Positions 12,141-25,215 of a DNA stretch of 64,000 nucleotides are shown piece after piece. The translations under genes and the position numbers were made by a program. How positions within the stretch are numbered: position 1 is the stretch's first letter; each line of letters begins with the position of its first letter. The notes under the pieces were generated by a model. That model ran no database searches and was not told the origin of the DNA. It saw only the letters and a program-made list of their open reading frames with translations. The DNA lies in contig WBMZ01012686.1 of NCBI GenBank assembly GCA_013400975.1, forward strand, positions 29,591-93,590. The letters run 5' to 3'. This DNA is from Atrichornis clamosus. Its lineage: Eukaryota > Chordata > Aves > Passeriformes > Menuridae.

Positions 12141-14468
12141 TCATATTGATGACTCAAAGAGCAACTCTTGACCTGTGCCTGATTCATCTGACTGCTACCT
12201 CAGAAGTTCACAGCAGAACAATGCAGGTGATACGTCTGGGGCTGGTGGTCTTACCAATACCTGCTCAAAACCACTGGCAAATCCAAGTTCACAGAACTTA
12301 GCATCAAACTAAAGAGAATCCCTGCCACAGCCAGGATCCAAGCACTGTCCTTTTAGTGACCCTGCTCTTTTCACAGCTTCTCTTCACCATCTGCTGCACT
12401 CTTGTGCTGTCATGGTGTGTCATCCTTCTCCTGCACTGCTCTCCCACCATCGATCTCTTGAGGCTCTGATAAAATTTGAGAGGGGCTGCTAAATGTTCAA
12501 GAGGATAACTGTATCAAAATGTGAATCTTAAAAATGAAGGATAATCCTCCCCCTACAAAAATGTGCCTCCCATCTACCCAAGCGACAGCACTGTGATTCT
12601 TGGGGGATTCTGTGTTTGCACTTTGTGTAACAGGCTCTGGCTTTTCTTTAATACTCCAGCTCCTGGAATAATCTGATTATGTGAAAATGCCTTATGTGAA
12701 AGTTTATTTAAGGGAAATATTAGTAGGTCTGTTGTTTGAGGAGAAAAGCTCAAACATATGAAACTAAGGGGATCAAAATCCAGGAGGCAAATTAAAGAGC
12801 TGTTGGATGATCTCTCGGCTCCCACCTCAGCTCACCCTTGCTTGTGATGTGCTCTCTCACTTGTGAGACCTTCATCTGCCTTTTAGGAAGCTTTCTAAAC
12901 CAGAGCCCATGTGCACTTCTTCTGTGAACCACAATTAACACAATATATTAGTCACAAGTCAGCATCAGACTAGACTGGCAGCCCACTGCAGGACCGGCTG
13001 TGCTGGAAGGGGCACGGGCGGAGCTGAGGGCAGTGAAGGTGTCAAGGTGTGCAGTGGGAGCACTGCTGTGGACTCGGCAGGAGCCCCCTTGGTGAGGGCA
13101 GGGGGCCTGGCACAGGAGTGTGCTGAAGCACAAGTCAGCCAGAAGGGATGGTGAGGTTACACTCACGCAAGTACCCTGTGGATGAGTCTCCTGAATGCCA
13201 GTCCTGCCGTAAGCCCCAGCGAAATCCCATTCTGTCACCAGGAGCATGTAGAGCTGGATCCTCTTTTACCCTATTTCAGCCGGACAAAAACAAATTGCTC
13301 TTTAATTTCCCCCCAGAGTATTTGCTTCTGCATGCTCAGCTGGTGGTCACTGCAGAGGAGAGCCAGCAGCAGATGGGATGCAAGCAGAGGTTGCCATGAA
13401 TGTGCTGTTCGTCTTTGGAGCAGCATGGTACTCATGGTGCACTGGTGGTGTGTGGTGTTTCTCATCAGGCTCACAGCTGTGTATCTGTGTCAAGCAGTGC
13501 CTGCTGGGCTCCCAGACTCATGGTGTGAAGGCAAGGCTGCCCCGAGAGCTGCTGGCCACGCTGGGGAGTCTGTGCTGCAGGCAGAGAGGGGCTCAGGAGG
13601 GTGCGTGGAGCGCTCACACCACCAGCTCCCGCTCAGGCTGCACCAGCGAGGGGACTTTGCTGCATCACTCTCAGCTTCTACAGTTTCAGCATCCCCAGCA
13701 AGGCTGGTCTCATCAGACAGCAAGAAGTATCTCACTGCAGAGAAGATGAAAACCCTTAATCACTTCCTTGCACCGATGATTTTTCACATGAGGTTTCCTT
13801 GTCTGAAGCTCAGCCATCTGCTCTGGTCCCGCAGGGGCAGGATTAGCTGACCCTCAGGGCACGCTGCAAGGTAATTTTCTCCCAGTGTCTTTCCTGGGGC
13901 AGTAGGGAGGGCTATAGCAGCTGCAATGTGCAGCGTGCCCAGCTAGGGGAATGCAGCACTAATAAACAACACTAATTTGTTGCTGTGGTAGTGCTTGAAG
14001 CTGTGGATGGAGTCAGCTGCTCTCACGCACTGGGATGCTGCACCTTCCTTGTGCCTCTTCCTGGCCAAGCAGCTTTAGACCAGCCACAGCCTCATGGCTC
14101 CCGGAGCATCTCCTGCTGCTCACAGAGCTCCCCAGAGGGAGGAAAGGCTGGAGCAAGTGCCCCGAGAGCCAGAACTGGGAAGTGAAATGTCCTCTCTCGG
14201 CCTCTGTCCATTAGCAGTGTTCGTTACCCCAAACTCCGAGCACTTCTGAACACGTCCTCAACATTTAGCAGGTGAGCAGCTGATGAGAGGAGAGCAAATG
14301 ACTGGTTCCAGGTCATGCCAGGGGGCTGTGCCTGTACCCCTGACTGAGCTGGGGTCCCCCAGCATGACCAGTAAAGCTGTCCTTACTCTCCCCTGTATAC
14401 CTGGAACATTATCAATGTAAATTCTTTCACTCTCTCATCTCCTAGGGAAGTCAATTAGCAGTGATACC

Positions 14469-14484
14469 AAAAAAAAAAAAAAAA
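14469..14484 (+). repeat. A16 homopolymer
   Basis: Sixteen A residues in a row. No SINE or processed gene precedes it, so it looks like a simple slip repeat. Confidence 0.9.
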
Positions 14485-15140
14485 GCCCCAGAAATTTGAC
14501 TCAAGAAGTTTTGCCTGTGTAGAAGCAGACATGGCCAGGCTGTTTGGCCAGAGGAAGAGAGCCCAAACCACAAGTGGTTCCACTGGTCATGTCTGGAGCT
14601 GGTGAACACAAGGGTGCTGGGCACTGCAGGGACATCCCCTTCTGTGGGTCCCCAGTCCTTTGGGGAGTGTGTCCTGGCTGGTGTCTGCTGCTGCAGCCGT
14701 GCTGAGGGGTGGCTCTTTGCTTTGATGGTTATTGTCCTGCACTGATAAACTAATGTGTTTCCTTCAATATTTTATTTATTGATCTTTCAGAATAACATTA
14801 ATAGTTTTGAAAACTAGAATTCCTCTTACCAATATCAGCTTTTTGAGCTACACATATATTTCAACATAGGATTGAAAAATATCAATATAATGAAAATACT
14901 GTGTTTGGAAAGCTTATAACCAGCACCACAACTTTGGTGAAAGAACAGCTGGTAGATATTTTTGGCCTGGCCAGTTAAATTCATGGGAGTGCGTTGCAAT
15001 TCTGTATCTCAGATTTGCAGTGTGACAGTACCTTTATAGGCAAGGTACTCCTGCCAGAATGGTGAAAGGACTTATCTCCAATGAACTTAGTTTTTACTTG
15101 TTCTTATTGGAGAACTGACAGCAAAGCAAAGCAAGAAAGA

Positions 15141-15158
15141 TTTTCTTTCTTTCTTTCT
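15141..15158 (+). repeat. (TTTC)n microsatellite
   Basis: TTTTCTTTCTTTCTTTCT, four units of TTTC. Confidence 0.9.
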
Positions 15159-17559
15159 CCTAATTTAAGCAGGAGGAAGCTGTCTTAAAATGACTTCACT
15201 TCAATGTGAGTCTGGAAATTGATAAAATGACTATGGTGAGGAAAAAGAACAAAATAACAGTGAAAGGACACCAGAGAAAAATGGTGCAGAAAGCAAGCAA
15301 CATTTTCTTTTTGCTGTTGGTGTAATGAGCAAATTACACACATGTGTGCTGCTGGTAGGGCTTTTGGCAATAGAACATCTCCGTCCAGCCAGGCTGGTAA
15401 TTTCACCCTGGAGAGATGGTTTTGAAAGGAGGTCTGGTGCCACAGAGGGTCACCTACTCCTGCAAGACATGTGAAAGGGGCTGCAGCAACCCCAGAAATG
15501 CAGGACACACTGAAAGGCTCTTTCTCATGTGCTTTACAAGACTCCTTCCCACCACGAGGAGACTACGTCTGCGAGTCGGCAGACACTCCCCTAAAAATAA
15601 TGTGGGTTTATGCATTGTTACTCAATAGCTGGAGGATAGCAGTGGGATGCAGGTGCCCTCAGTGCTCCTCTCTCCAGAGACGCCACAGCTCTGCAGGCAT
15701 CTGGGTCCTTCTGGTAGCAATGGGAGGGAGCAGCAGCGACAGCTGATGGTGGTACCCTGGCTGCTCGTGGCTCGCTAGTGCCCCTTGCCTGGGCGTGAGG
15801 AAGTTGGCTCAGCTGGTTGTCACCGTGGTTAATTCTTGCCGATGAGAGGTGGGAGGTGCTTGATCTTGATGTCAGAAAGCCAGTTCTGCGGGACCAAGAG
15901 CCATCTCCCCCTAGTGCACGTGCTCGTTTGGGCGGGCACCATCTGATGCCAAAGGCTGGAGGGGTCGAAGGTGGGTCAGATGCTCAGTCATCCAAAATGT
16001 GCTGCCAGCCCCGCAGCAGGTGAGCATCCACCTGCCTCCATGCCTTTCCTCACAAATGCATCATCCCATGGAGGCTTCTCTGCCTGCCCATACCCAGGAA
16101 CCACAGAGATCAGTGCAGTGGCTCACTTGCAGCATGGGATTAATGATTCCACTGGGAACTGGGAGTTTTACCAGGATAAGGACTGAAATGACGAGGGCCT
16201 GTTTAGACAAGAGTGGTATTTAACAGCTGTCAAGTGTACTGACTTGGAGTAGAAACAGCTATTTATGTAAAGCCTTTACAAAAATTGAAAACAATTTAGC
16301 ACTAATGCCTACATTTCATTTCACTCTCAGCAGAAGATGTAGGAAAAGACCCTTTGTGCTCTCAGTTTTCTGTTTAAATGGGCAAGTTTTCTTAGGAAAA
16401 GTCTCTGGCCTAGCTAATACAGAAATGCTTCACTTTCTCCCAGCTTTTTAAAGCTGTTCTTCAGCTCTTCTTTCTACTTAGATATGCAAGGGAAATCAAG
16501 GAATATCCAGCCACAAAATGATTGTGTAAACCTGTTGTATTTCATTACACTACAGCCTTGTTCAAAAGAGATTTTGCAAAAATTTTGGTTCTGGAAAACA
16601 GATAAGTGGGATCTCACTCATTGATAGAGTAGATTTCACTGGAATGTAAAGTTGGGGGGGTTTTCCCCTCTATAAAACAATTCAGCTAATCAAGTCTGAG
16701 AAATACAGGAAGTCTCAGTTAGAAAAAATACCAATGCAAGTATACCTTTACAATTAATCATCCTTGAATCCCTCCAGGGTAACAGGAGGGTTCCCAGAGG
16801 TCTTGCCATCCTTACACACACTCAACAAAACCCATAATGCCCATGTCAGGGACAGTGATATCGAGTGCTACAGAGATGGTGTACAAGGTGTCAGACAACC
16901 TTTGACAAGTGTCTCACGCAGAGCAAGTGGACAGAGGAGAGTGGTTCCATAAAGGCACCCTCTGGTCATGGCCTCGGGATGAATATAAACACTCACTGGA
17001 GAGGTGTTACAGGACACACACCTGAGGATACACAGCAAATTCAAACAAAAGAGCAAGGGAAAGAGTGAAGAGGCTGCAAAAACAAAGTGGACCTTGAAAT
17101 AAAATACAAGGTTGGAGTGGGGAGTATCAAGGCTACCACAGCACAAGGAACCATGAAAGAAATAAATGTATGTGGTGGTTTGTGTTTGGGCAGTGGCACA
17201 GGGCATACATGGGTAAAGGAGAATTGAGAGAAGTGAAATTCATTTCAAAATAAAAAACATGTCCCTTGGAGGGCCTGTGAATTATCCAGAGAGCAGGGTT
17301 TGCTCTGTGTACTGCCATGAGACAGTCCACTAGCTCCTCTGGACAACATCCTTATCAAGTAGCTGATTTTCAGTGTGGCCTTGAACTGAAGTGTGTTAAC
17401 CCTGACCCAGAAGTGGATTCCTACAGTTTCTGGAAGTGCTGCAATGGGAAAGCCATTGAAGCAGTCATGGGCACTCAGGAAACCCCATCAGAGGACCTGG
17501 CAGCTCCAGCTTGGACCAGAATATGGAAAACAGATTTTATTTTCAGATCTGAGAGTAGA

Positions 17560-17645
17560 CTGATGTGTGACATTGGGGAAGGCAATCCACCCATCTCTAC
17601 TTCACTTTCACCATACGTAAAATGAGTCCAGTATTATTATTGTCA
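17560..17645 (+). repeat. MIR-like ancient SINE remnant (tentative)
   Basis: TGTGACATTGGGGAAGGCAA, then CCATACGTAAAATGAGTCCA and ATTATTATTGTCATTATT follow the order of the amniote MIR 3' half (TGACCTTGGGCAAGTCAC, CATCTGTAAAATGGG, AATAATAAT). Assignment is by eye. Confidence 0.35.
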
Positions 17646-19770
17646 TTATTAAATAGGCAATTAACTAGAGAGCAGCCCAGATCATGAAGTGTTTTAAACC
17701 AAAGGTACTGATTGTCTTTCCCATGTGCTGCATGTATGAAATGCTGCAGAAATCCTGCTCTCCCTGCCAGTGTGGCCACAGGGCTCATGGACCCCCTGCC
17801 TGTGAGCCAGGAGGCACCACCCCAAGCTGGTCACCTCAGGCAGGGGATCTCCTGAGGAATGTGCCACTGTTGGTCGTTCTGGACAGAGGAAGATAAAAGC
17901 TGCTGCGTAGGGAACAGCCTCAAGTCCTAATGAAGGGCCAATATCTAACGAGTTCTACCCAACCCACTGATTGCAGGGACAGAGTAATGATGTGCTCCTG
18001 CACCCTCCCTGCTGATAGGATTTCTATATAATCCATTTAGCATGAAAATCCTTTCTCACAAATCAGCATGCATTGTCACCTACAAGCTACTTTAGATAGA
18101 GTTGTATTATTTAATGAAGGACTTATGAGGACAATCACAAACTGAAGTAACATAACTGACCTGACTGTGCTCTCGGCTTGGCTTCAGCCTGAGGCTGCTG
18201 CATTATGTTAGCTTGGGTTATCTGAAAAGAAAATGCCTTTGACAATTGGGATGGATTTGAATGGCCCTTCAATATATACAGTTTAATGGAAATATGAAAG
18301 AGCATTTCCTGCACCTCTGTGGACTCTGCCTTAGAGACAGGCACACACACTTCTTGCAAAGGAACATTACCCATAATGATATTTGAGGTTTGCTCATAAC
18401 TCACCTGACCCACCCTTTTCTGGCTGTGGTACTCTCTACAGCCCTCGTCCAAACCATCTGCATCAGTGCCTGCAGTGAGCACGTTCATGTTCTGCACCAT
18501 GCACCAAAGCAAAGACAGGTTTTTTAAAACTGGTTGTCTTATAGTAACAGCTTCAGTCTCAATATTCTCCCCAGTTATTCAAGGAGATGTGATGTCTTTA
18601 GACAAACATACATTAAACCTTAAGTTTTGTCTTTGAGAAAGATGTACATAACAGACTTGTGCATAACAATGCAATTTATTTAGCAGGTATTATCCTTCTT
18701 AAGGACTGCTTTATATTTCAGGATCAACGCCAATTACACACACAAGGAAATGACTGGAAGACCAAAGGCTCAAACCTACCAGATCTGTGTTATGAAGTGA
18801 CTGGGGGAATGCCTTTCCCCAGACTTGTGCTCAACATCTGTTGCATTGGTGGAGATTTTCTTAGCAAGGAAAGAAGCATCACTGGTTGGAACCTTCATTC
18901 CTTCAAGAGATTTCTCCAGTAGGTTGTTTCATTTCCTTTTAGCTTCAGCTCAATAGACTTGTTTTTAAAGCAAAACAACCCACTTTCCCATGGATCAGTG
19001 ATGAATAACATATGGAAAAAACCAGCAACCAATAATTGCAGACAATGAAGGTTTTGTTTACCTCTTAAGGAAATTCTCTGCTATTGATGAACTGTGTAAA
19101 AGCAAAAGCTAAGGCACAGCTGATGGAAAGTCAGTATGGCATGAATTGCTAGTAAAACTAATGGGGAAAAAGTTCAATAGAGGCACAGGAATCCCTGTCA
19201 AAACCAGGTCAGGAAGAAAAAAAGCCAGCAGTTCTGTGACAGTGACGTTGTCTTATATTAATAAATATAATCCACTACTTCTTTTGAAGCAATATGAGTA
19301 TGCAAACAGGTTGAAATTTCCCCTTGTCCACACGGGTGGTAGGGAGGCAAGACAGCAGGGCTGTGCATGCCACGTCCCATGGGAGAGCTGTGGGCCGGGA
19401 GCCGGGTGGGCCAGCCCGCACGAGGTCCCTGCTACAGGAGGTGCTCTCAGCTCTGCCTTCTGCTGCTGGCTGTGGGTCAGGCTCAGCCAAGCCCCCTTTT
19501 CCCCATGTTGGGGGATGCTAAACCCCAGTAGTTAACGGAGCACAAGCTGGCAATGCCAACTCATCCTCAACCCATCGTGCAGGTGAAGGGGACACTTTGG
19601 TTCCCCTGTTCATCCTCCATCTCTCACCAGGCCTCCCTTTAGCTCCAGTCCAGGTTGCTAAAATGAGCCCAGCTGTCAGCTTGTGTCTGTACATCACATT
19701 TTATGCATTTAAATGGGAAAACCTAATAGACATCAGAGATAGGCTTTCAAGGGTGAAGTTAAGGACTGGG

Positions 19771-19860
19771 GGGACAGGTCTCGAAGGGACAGGGCTGAAG
19801 GAGGCAGGATGTAGGGAAATAAGGCCGGAGGGGACAGGACTGGCAGGGACAGGGCTAGTT
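19771..19860 (+). repeat. 15-bp minisatellite, six units
   Basis: Six units in exact 15-base register start at 19771, 19786, 19801, 19816, 19831 and 19846, with a core GGGACAGGRCTGGAR. Units 1, 2, 5 and 6 are close; units 3 and 4 have decayed (GAGGCAGGATGT, GAAATAAGGCCG). Because 15 is a multiple of three, the array reads as a GTGL-rich repeat in one frame, which explains the open frame there. Confidence 0.9.
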
Positions 19861-22571
19861 TTCCAGGTTGGAAAGGCAGCTATTTCTCAGGTGGATCTGT
19901 GCTATTTGCTCTGAAGTGCCTGTGCTGCCTGGATAGATGGAGAGTCAGCAATCTCTCCAGATGTTCATTCCATATATGCAAACCCTCCACTTACAGAGAA
20001 TTTATTGTCTTTTTTTTGTGCTCCCTTCTGCTCCGCTCTGCTTCTTTCTTAGCTGCTTTACAGAGGTGGCAATTCCAATCCCTCATGTAGGGACTGGATG
20101 TTTGCCTGGAGGCTGGACTAAGGTGTAGTCAGGTACTTCTGCTTGGGAAAGAAGAGAACTTTTCTTCCTTCCCTTAGCTGCCAGGGGAATGTGAAGAATT
20201 CTGGGCACCCAACAGAGACCCAGACACAACCCTACAGCAAGCAAGGATTTCTCTGAATTTGCAGGAGCAGCAAACAGTTCCAAGAGCTGATGAGGGGAAG
20301 AAAAATGATCTCATTTGGTCTCAGTCAGTCTGTTTGCTTGCTTCTTGTTCACAGTGTCCTGGAAAGAGGTCTCGGACAGAACAGGCATTTTTGGATGAGG
20401 GGAAAGTGTACATAAATGGAGCAGGCACAGGGTGTGCAGGAAGAAGACTCTCCAGAAAGAACAGAGTGATGAGGGGAAATGGTAGTCCCGGGAAAGCAGG
20501 GAGGGAGGGATGCACCACCACTGCCCAGCAGCTCCAGTGCCTGTTCCCAGGGGCAGGACCAGTGGCCAGAGCCAGCACTGGTGTCACTGCAGCTGCAGAG
20601 CTGCCTGCTTCTGCCATGGGACATGGAGAAAACCAGGTGTGCACCTGCTGTGCCAGCAGGAAGGCGGTGTTTTCCTGCAGAAACCATCACGCACAGCTGT
20701 TAATCTCTGCTCAGGGCTCACCTGGCCATAACAAGAATCTTTTCCTTCAGTGAGACTGTTCTCTCCAAGAGATGAGGAAACTCCATTCTGGCCTTGACTC
20801 AACAATGTCTCCCTTTTTATTTCATGCCTTCAGTGCTTCCCAGTGATTTGGGCGAGGCAGTAGGGATAGCATAGGAGAGCTGTGTTGCAAGGGGAGAGAA
20901 GATGTGCTGTTCCCTGGGAGCAGGTCATTCTTATTTAGGTGTCATTGCCTCATTGCCAACATGGAGCTGCTAAATGGACCCTGGAGCTCACCACAGACAC
21001 AGGCAAGGCACCAAAAATAAACCCCAAAAAGACGACAGTGCCACATCCTTGCCATGGGTAAGGAGCTCACTCCCCAGCTCGGACTGCTGGGCTAGTGGGA
21101 TGTGGTGGGATCTTGTGAATCATAGTAGCAGCTGCTGCAGGCAGGGTTTGGGAAACTGAAGGACTGAGAAAGTCTGACGGGCATAACTGGAAGGAGTGAT
21201 AACTGTTCTTTGTAAAACAGCATTTGAGGCTGGAGTGGTTTTTGAATTCAATGCAGAGAAATACGCACTTTAGGGGTGCAATTCTCCTTCTGCTAAAGGA
21301 GAGGTCTAAAACAGGTGACAAAGATGTATCCTCAAAGTATCTGTTTCCCTTAACTGAGTTTAAAGAGCCTGGGGTGACTTGCTCTGCTGGAGACATCCTC
21401 ACTGCAGCTATCCAAAGGAAGGCAAGGTGAACCCCACTGTAAGTGAAGCTAAAGAGAATAAAAATGTAATGAGGGAGCTCACCAATCTGGAACACAAAGT
21501 GCAGCAAAATCTGGAGCTGGATGTCAATGGATAGGGGTTTTAGATCAAAGGGAAGGTGTTTTAGGAATGACATTAACCAAACATGGGAGAGGTCTAGCAT
21601 AGACTGGGGTGGATTTTCGAACCCCATAAATTTTCCTACAATACATTTTTAAACAGAAATGTTCTAGTTCAAAGGCAAATTAATTCAGGGAACCTCTGGT
21701 CTGAGCTGCTTGGGAAGTCAGAGTAAATGTGTATGACAGTGTCTTCTGTTTGTATTTGGCAAATCTAAGTGGTAAACTGAAGACAGGTTTCACCAGCTTT
21801 ATTACATTTTAAGATCTGCAAGTTGCCACAATACAGTGATGAGAACTGGATCTGATGGGCATTAGCAATGCTGAGCTCACCAGGGCTCCTTTCGCAGTCT
21901 CTGCCACTCCTTCACCAGAGCTGCTGGAATGAAAAATACTTCTTTGCTTGGACTGTCCAAGGCTGCACCAGGAAAGCAATTATTTTGAAAGGGAAATGAC
22001 TGGAATCATTCAGGGTTTTGCTCCATAGAACAAAAAGGGACACAATTGAAACTGGAATGTTGTGGAAAGACTGGGAAATGCTTATTTTCTTGACTGAGCC
22101 ACCCCCACCTTTTTCCCACGTAGGTAGTTACTGCTCATTCAATCATGAAAATGGCACAGAGCTGTACTTGGAAGAAAAGGCTCAAACCAACTTACAGAAG
22201 GTCAGACAAGCATGTTTTCCCAGGCAAAACACTATAAATGCATTTTTTTAGGAAAAACTGAAGAGAAAAAGGAGCTTGAGCCAGGGCAGCGGTGAAGTGC
22301 AGCATCCCCACAGATGTGGCTGTGTTTGGCTGGTCCCTACCAAGGCAGGGCTCTACGTTGTGCCTTGTGCCACTGCCACATCACATTATTTAAGCTCTCC
22401 TAGAGGCATTTAGAGAAACAAACCACTGGCTCTGACACGAGCTGTCTTCATCTCACAGCTTTCTTGCTTAAAAGCATGAAAAGAGAAGGGTTTGTGACAG
22501 CAGGGGCATCCCTCTCTTTTAACCCTTAATTTTATCAAACTGTGTATGTTGTGATTTCTGTTTCTTCTTAC
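19861..22571. other. Intergenic, no gene seen
   Basis: Unique sequence between the 15-bp minisatellite and the CR1. A 186-codon minus-strand frame (21067-21627) contains hydrophobic runs but no recognisable family and no splice or promoter support. Confidence 0.5.
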
Positions 22572-22997
22572 ACAGAGATGGAACACATCTTCTGTGTGGA
22601 AAGACTTAAAGAGCTGGGGTTGTTCAGCCTGGAGAAGAGAAGGCTCCAAGAAGATCTTATTGTGGCCTTTCCATACTTGAAGGGGGTCTGTAAAAAACAT
22701 CAGGACAGACATTTAAGCAGAGCCTGTTGCAATAGTACATGGGGCAATGTTTTTAAACAAAAAGAGGGTAGATTGAGACTAACTATAAGGAAGACATTTT
22801 TCATGATGAGGGTTGTGAAACACTGGAACAGGTTGCCTGGTGGTCTGCTAGATGCCTCAACCCTGGAAACATTCAAGACCAGGTTGGACGGGGCTCTGAG
22901 CAACCTGATGAATTTGAAGATGTCCTTGTTCATGCAGGGGTGTTGGACTAAACGACCTTTAAAGGTCCCTTCCAACTCAAACAATTCTATGATTCTG
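22572..22997 (+). mobile_element. CR1 LINE 3' end, about 425 bp
   Basis: Runs from GAGATGGAACACATCTTCTG through GGGTTGTTCAGCCTGGAGAA, CACTGGAACAGGTTGCCTGG, ACATTCAAGACCAGGTTGGA and GGTCCCTTCCAACTCAAACA to the ATTCTATGATTCTG octamer tail. This is plus orientation and covers the end of the CR1 reverse-transcriptase ORF and the 3' UTR. It explains the 170-codon open frame across this stretch. Confidence 0.95.
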
Positions 22998-23676
22998 CTT
23001 TTGAAACTTTTTATTGTTTGCTGGAGAAACACATTTCACAAATTCTATTTTTAATATGCATACACATGTGTATAAATATACTGGCCTATGGCATGGTATC
23101 TTCTGCTCGAATACACTGTCTGGGGCAGGAGGGGTGGTGTTGAGCCAGTGTCTAGCAGGAGGGACTCCTCAGAGTCCTTTGAGCTTCTCTGGATCCAGGG
23201 AGATACCACAGCAGTGTAGCCGGATGTGCTGTTCACTCGATGGCCAACAGGGAAGCTACGGGACCACGACACCTGAATGTCACACAACACTTCCTCATGC
23301 ATATGGTCACTTTTTTCCTGCCTCTCTCCTTTTGGCTATCAGTGTTTCTCCTCCCAGGTCTCCCTGTGTCTCCCTCAGTGACACCCTCAATATGGCACAG
23401 CTTCCCAACCTGCACTCTGTTCCCGATGTCTAATCACTGACTAATCTCCCACATGCAAATTCTTCAGTCACTGCAGATTGCATTGTTATTTTGAGTAACT
23501 GAAGCTGGATATTAAAAAGATCTGTTTAATCTTTAAGTCTCATCCCTTTTTCATATGTAAAGATCAAATCCCTTTTGAGAGGACACACTAAATATTTAAT
23601 GTTATATTACACTTGATCTTCACCAAAAGCCTCTGAGAAGGTATTTGTAAAATCCTAAGCTTAATTAATAGTTGGC

Positions 23677-23819
23677 CTTTTTTCACTTTTCTTTTTTATT
23701 TTCTTTTTCTATGTCTTTTTCTTTTCTTTATCCTTTTGTTTTTCTCCTTTTTCTTTTTTCTTTTTCTTTTTCTTTTTCTTTCTTCTTTTTCTTTTTCCTT
23801 TTTCCTTTACTTCCCCCCT
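23677..23819 (+). repeat. Pyrimidine tract, mostly (TTTTTC)n
   Basis: About 140 bases are almost all T and C, with repeated CTTTTT units and only a handful of purines. On the opposite strand this is a purine run. Tracts of this kind can fold as H-DNA and are mutation-prone. Confidence 0.9.
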
Positions 23820-25124
23820 AAGAATCAGCAAGTTGGTGTTTAAGAGGAAACAAATAAGGGGAAGCATCACAGTGTATGAAGAAAGGAAACACCTCCCAGG
23901 GCATACTGGCCATAGGAGAGGTGCTGCTGTTCATCACCCTCTTGTGGGCTCTGTGATGTGGTGCTGGAGCAACTCTGGCGGCTCGTGGGTGAGGGTCCCC
24001 AGCAGAGCCCCTGTCTGTGGGTGGCCATGGGACACCAAAAAGGTCAGCAAGGAAACTGAGAAATGAACGAACAAGACGCAAGAGGGTTCAGCCCCAGGCT
24101 GGAAAGCAGAGCGCACGTGGTGACGTGCTGGGAACAGCGCAGTCCCAGAGATGACATGACCTCTGCTGCCTGCTGGCTGCTGGGAGAGGGAGGTGTGAGG
24201 TAACCTCAGCCCATTCCTTATCTTGCTGAGCTTGGGCGTTCACCCCCTGGCAGAGATACAGCAGGATCCCCGCGCTCCTCCCCTGGTGTAAGCCTGGAAA
24301 GACTTGGAAAGCAATGGCTTGGTTGGGATGCTGGGGAGAGGGGCTCTGCGTGGCTGGTGGAGGACACACTGCCCGCTCCCTCCCCCGTGCACAGCCTCAC
24401 CTGAGCTGGTGCCAAGGGGCCTGGAAAGCATTGCCATGATGGATAGCGAGGGTGGGCTATGGAAAAGCACTCCAGAGCCCCTGTGCTCTCAGGGGCTCTC
24501 AGTAAGAGCTCCACTGCCAACCTGTGAGAGGCAGCTCCACTGCCCAAAAGTGCAACAAGAGATGAAATAGTAGTTCAGGGCTATGTGCTTAGAGAACTGC
24601 CTCACTAAAGAAGTCCTGAGTTTGAGCAGTCTACATAAAAAATAAGATATCAACACAGGGAGAATTTTATATGTGAAAAGGTCTGGTTCCAGTTTTCTTG
24701 GTTTCATCTTTCTTAGGGAAAAGGGGTGATTTTGCAGCAGGATCCTGCTTCTCCATGGACTGCAGCCCCAATCAACGCAGAAGGATAACCTGGAAGATTT
24801 TGCTCTATACTGTGTACTGAGTGAACAAGAGCATAAAAATACTTTCTAACTGTTAATGAGAACCTAGCAATCCTTGTAGTCAATGAACCATAGAGGTTAT
24901 AGACAAGAAAGATCAGTAAAATTAGGTCAGGTTGAGCATCCCTGTGCCAGTGCCAGAAAACCTTATAGCTTCAAGGGCTGATTTTAAAGCAGAGCAGGCA
25001 TACATACTTCAAAATGCACAGAGGCTGTAAGGGATCTAAGTCACCCCTGAGCATCCTGGTCCTAGCAGATGCGGTCCTGCTGAGGTCTCGCAGTGTCTTT
25101 GGTGACAATCAGCTCAAGAAACAC

Positions 25125-25215
25125 CAGTTTGCTGCAAACATTCACTTGACCTCGACAAGTCACTTACCCTTATGATTTTTCCACTCATGCCTGTAGAAGG
25201 GAGGTCATGTGAGAA
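25125..25215 (+). repeat. MIR-like ancient remnant (tentative)
   Basis: CACTTGACCTCGACAAGTCA, CTTACCC and a decayed CCACTCATGCCTGTAGAAGG resemble the MIR segment GTGACCTTGGGCAAGTCACT with its downstream CTGTAAAATGGG. Weak. Confidence 0.25.

Larger units (their letters stand above)
8451..19770. other. Intergenic, no gene seen
   Basis: Mostly unique sequence with an A16 run, a TTTC repeat and two possible MIR-like relics. A 222-codon frame (13182-13850, plus) overlaps other long frames in a GC-richer patch, has no recognisable domain and is not supported by clear splice sites or a polyadenylation signal. Confidence 0.5.

Noticed and set aside
13182..13850. 222-codon plus-strand open frame, the longest in the window
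   Set aside because: No recognisable domain, overlapping frames in other registers, and no clear acceptor or polyadenylation signal. It looks like a chance frame in a stop-poor patch.
15905..15917. Second CTCF-like core (CTCCCCCTAGTGC)
   Set aside because: Only the central bases fit; the flanks (A for C/G in the GGC part) deviate, so it is much weaker than the intron-5 site.
21067..21627. 186-codon minus-strand frame with hydrophobic stretches
   Set aside because: No family similarity, no topology that makes sense, and no gene-structure support.
22542..23054. 170-codon plus-strand frame resembling a protein
   Set aside because: It is the end of a CR1 LINE and its 3' UTR, shown by the CCTTCCAACTCAAACAATTC text and octamer tail.
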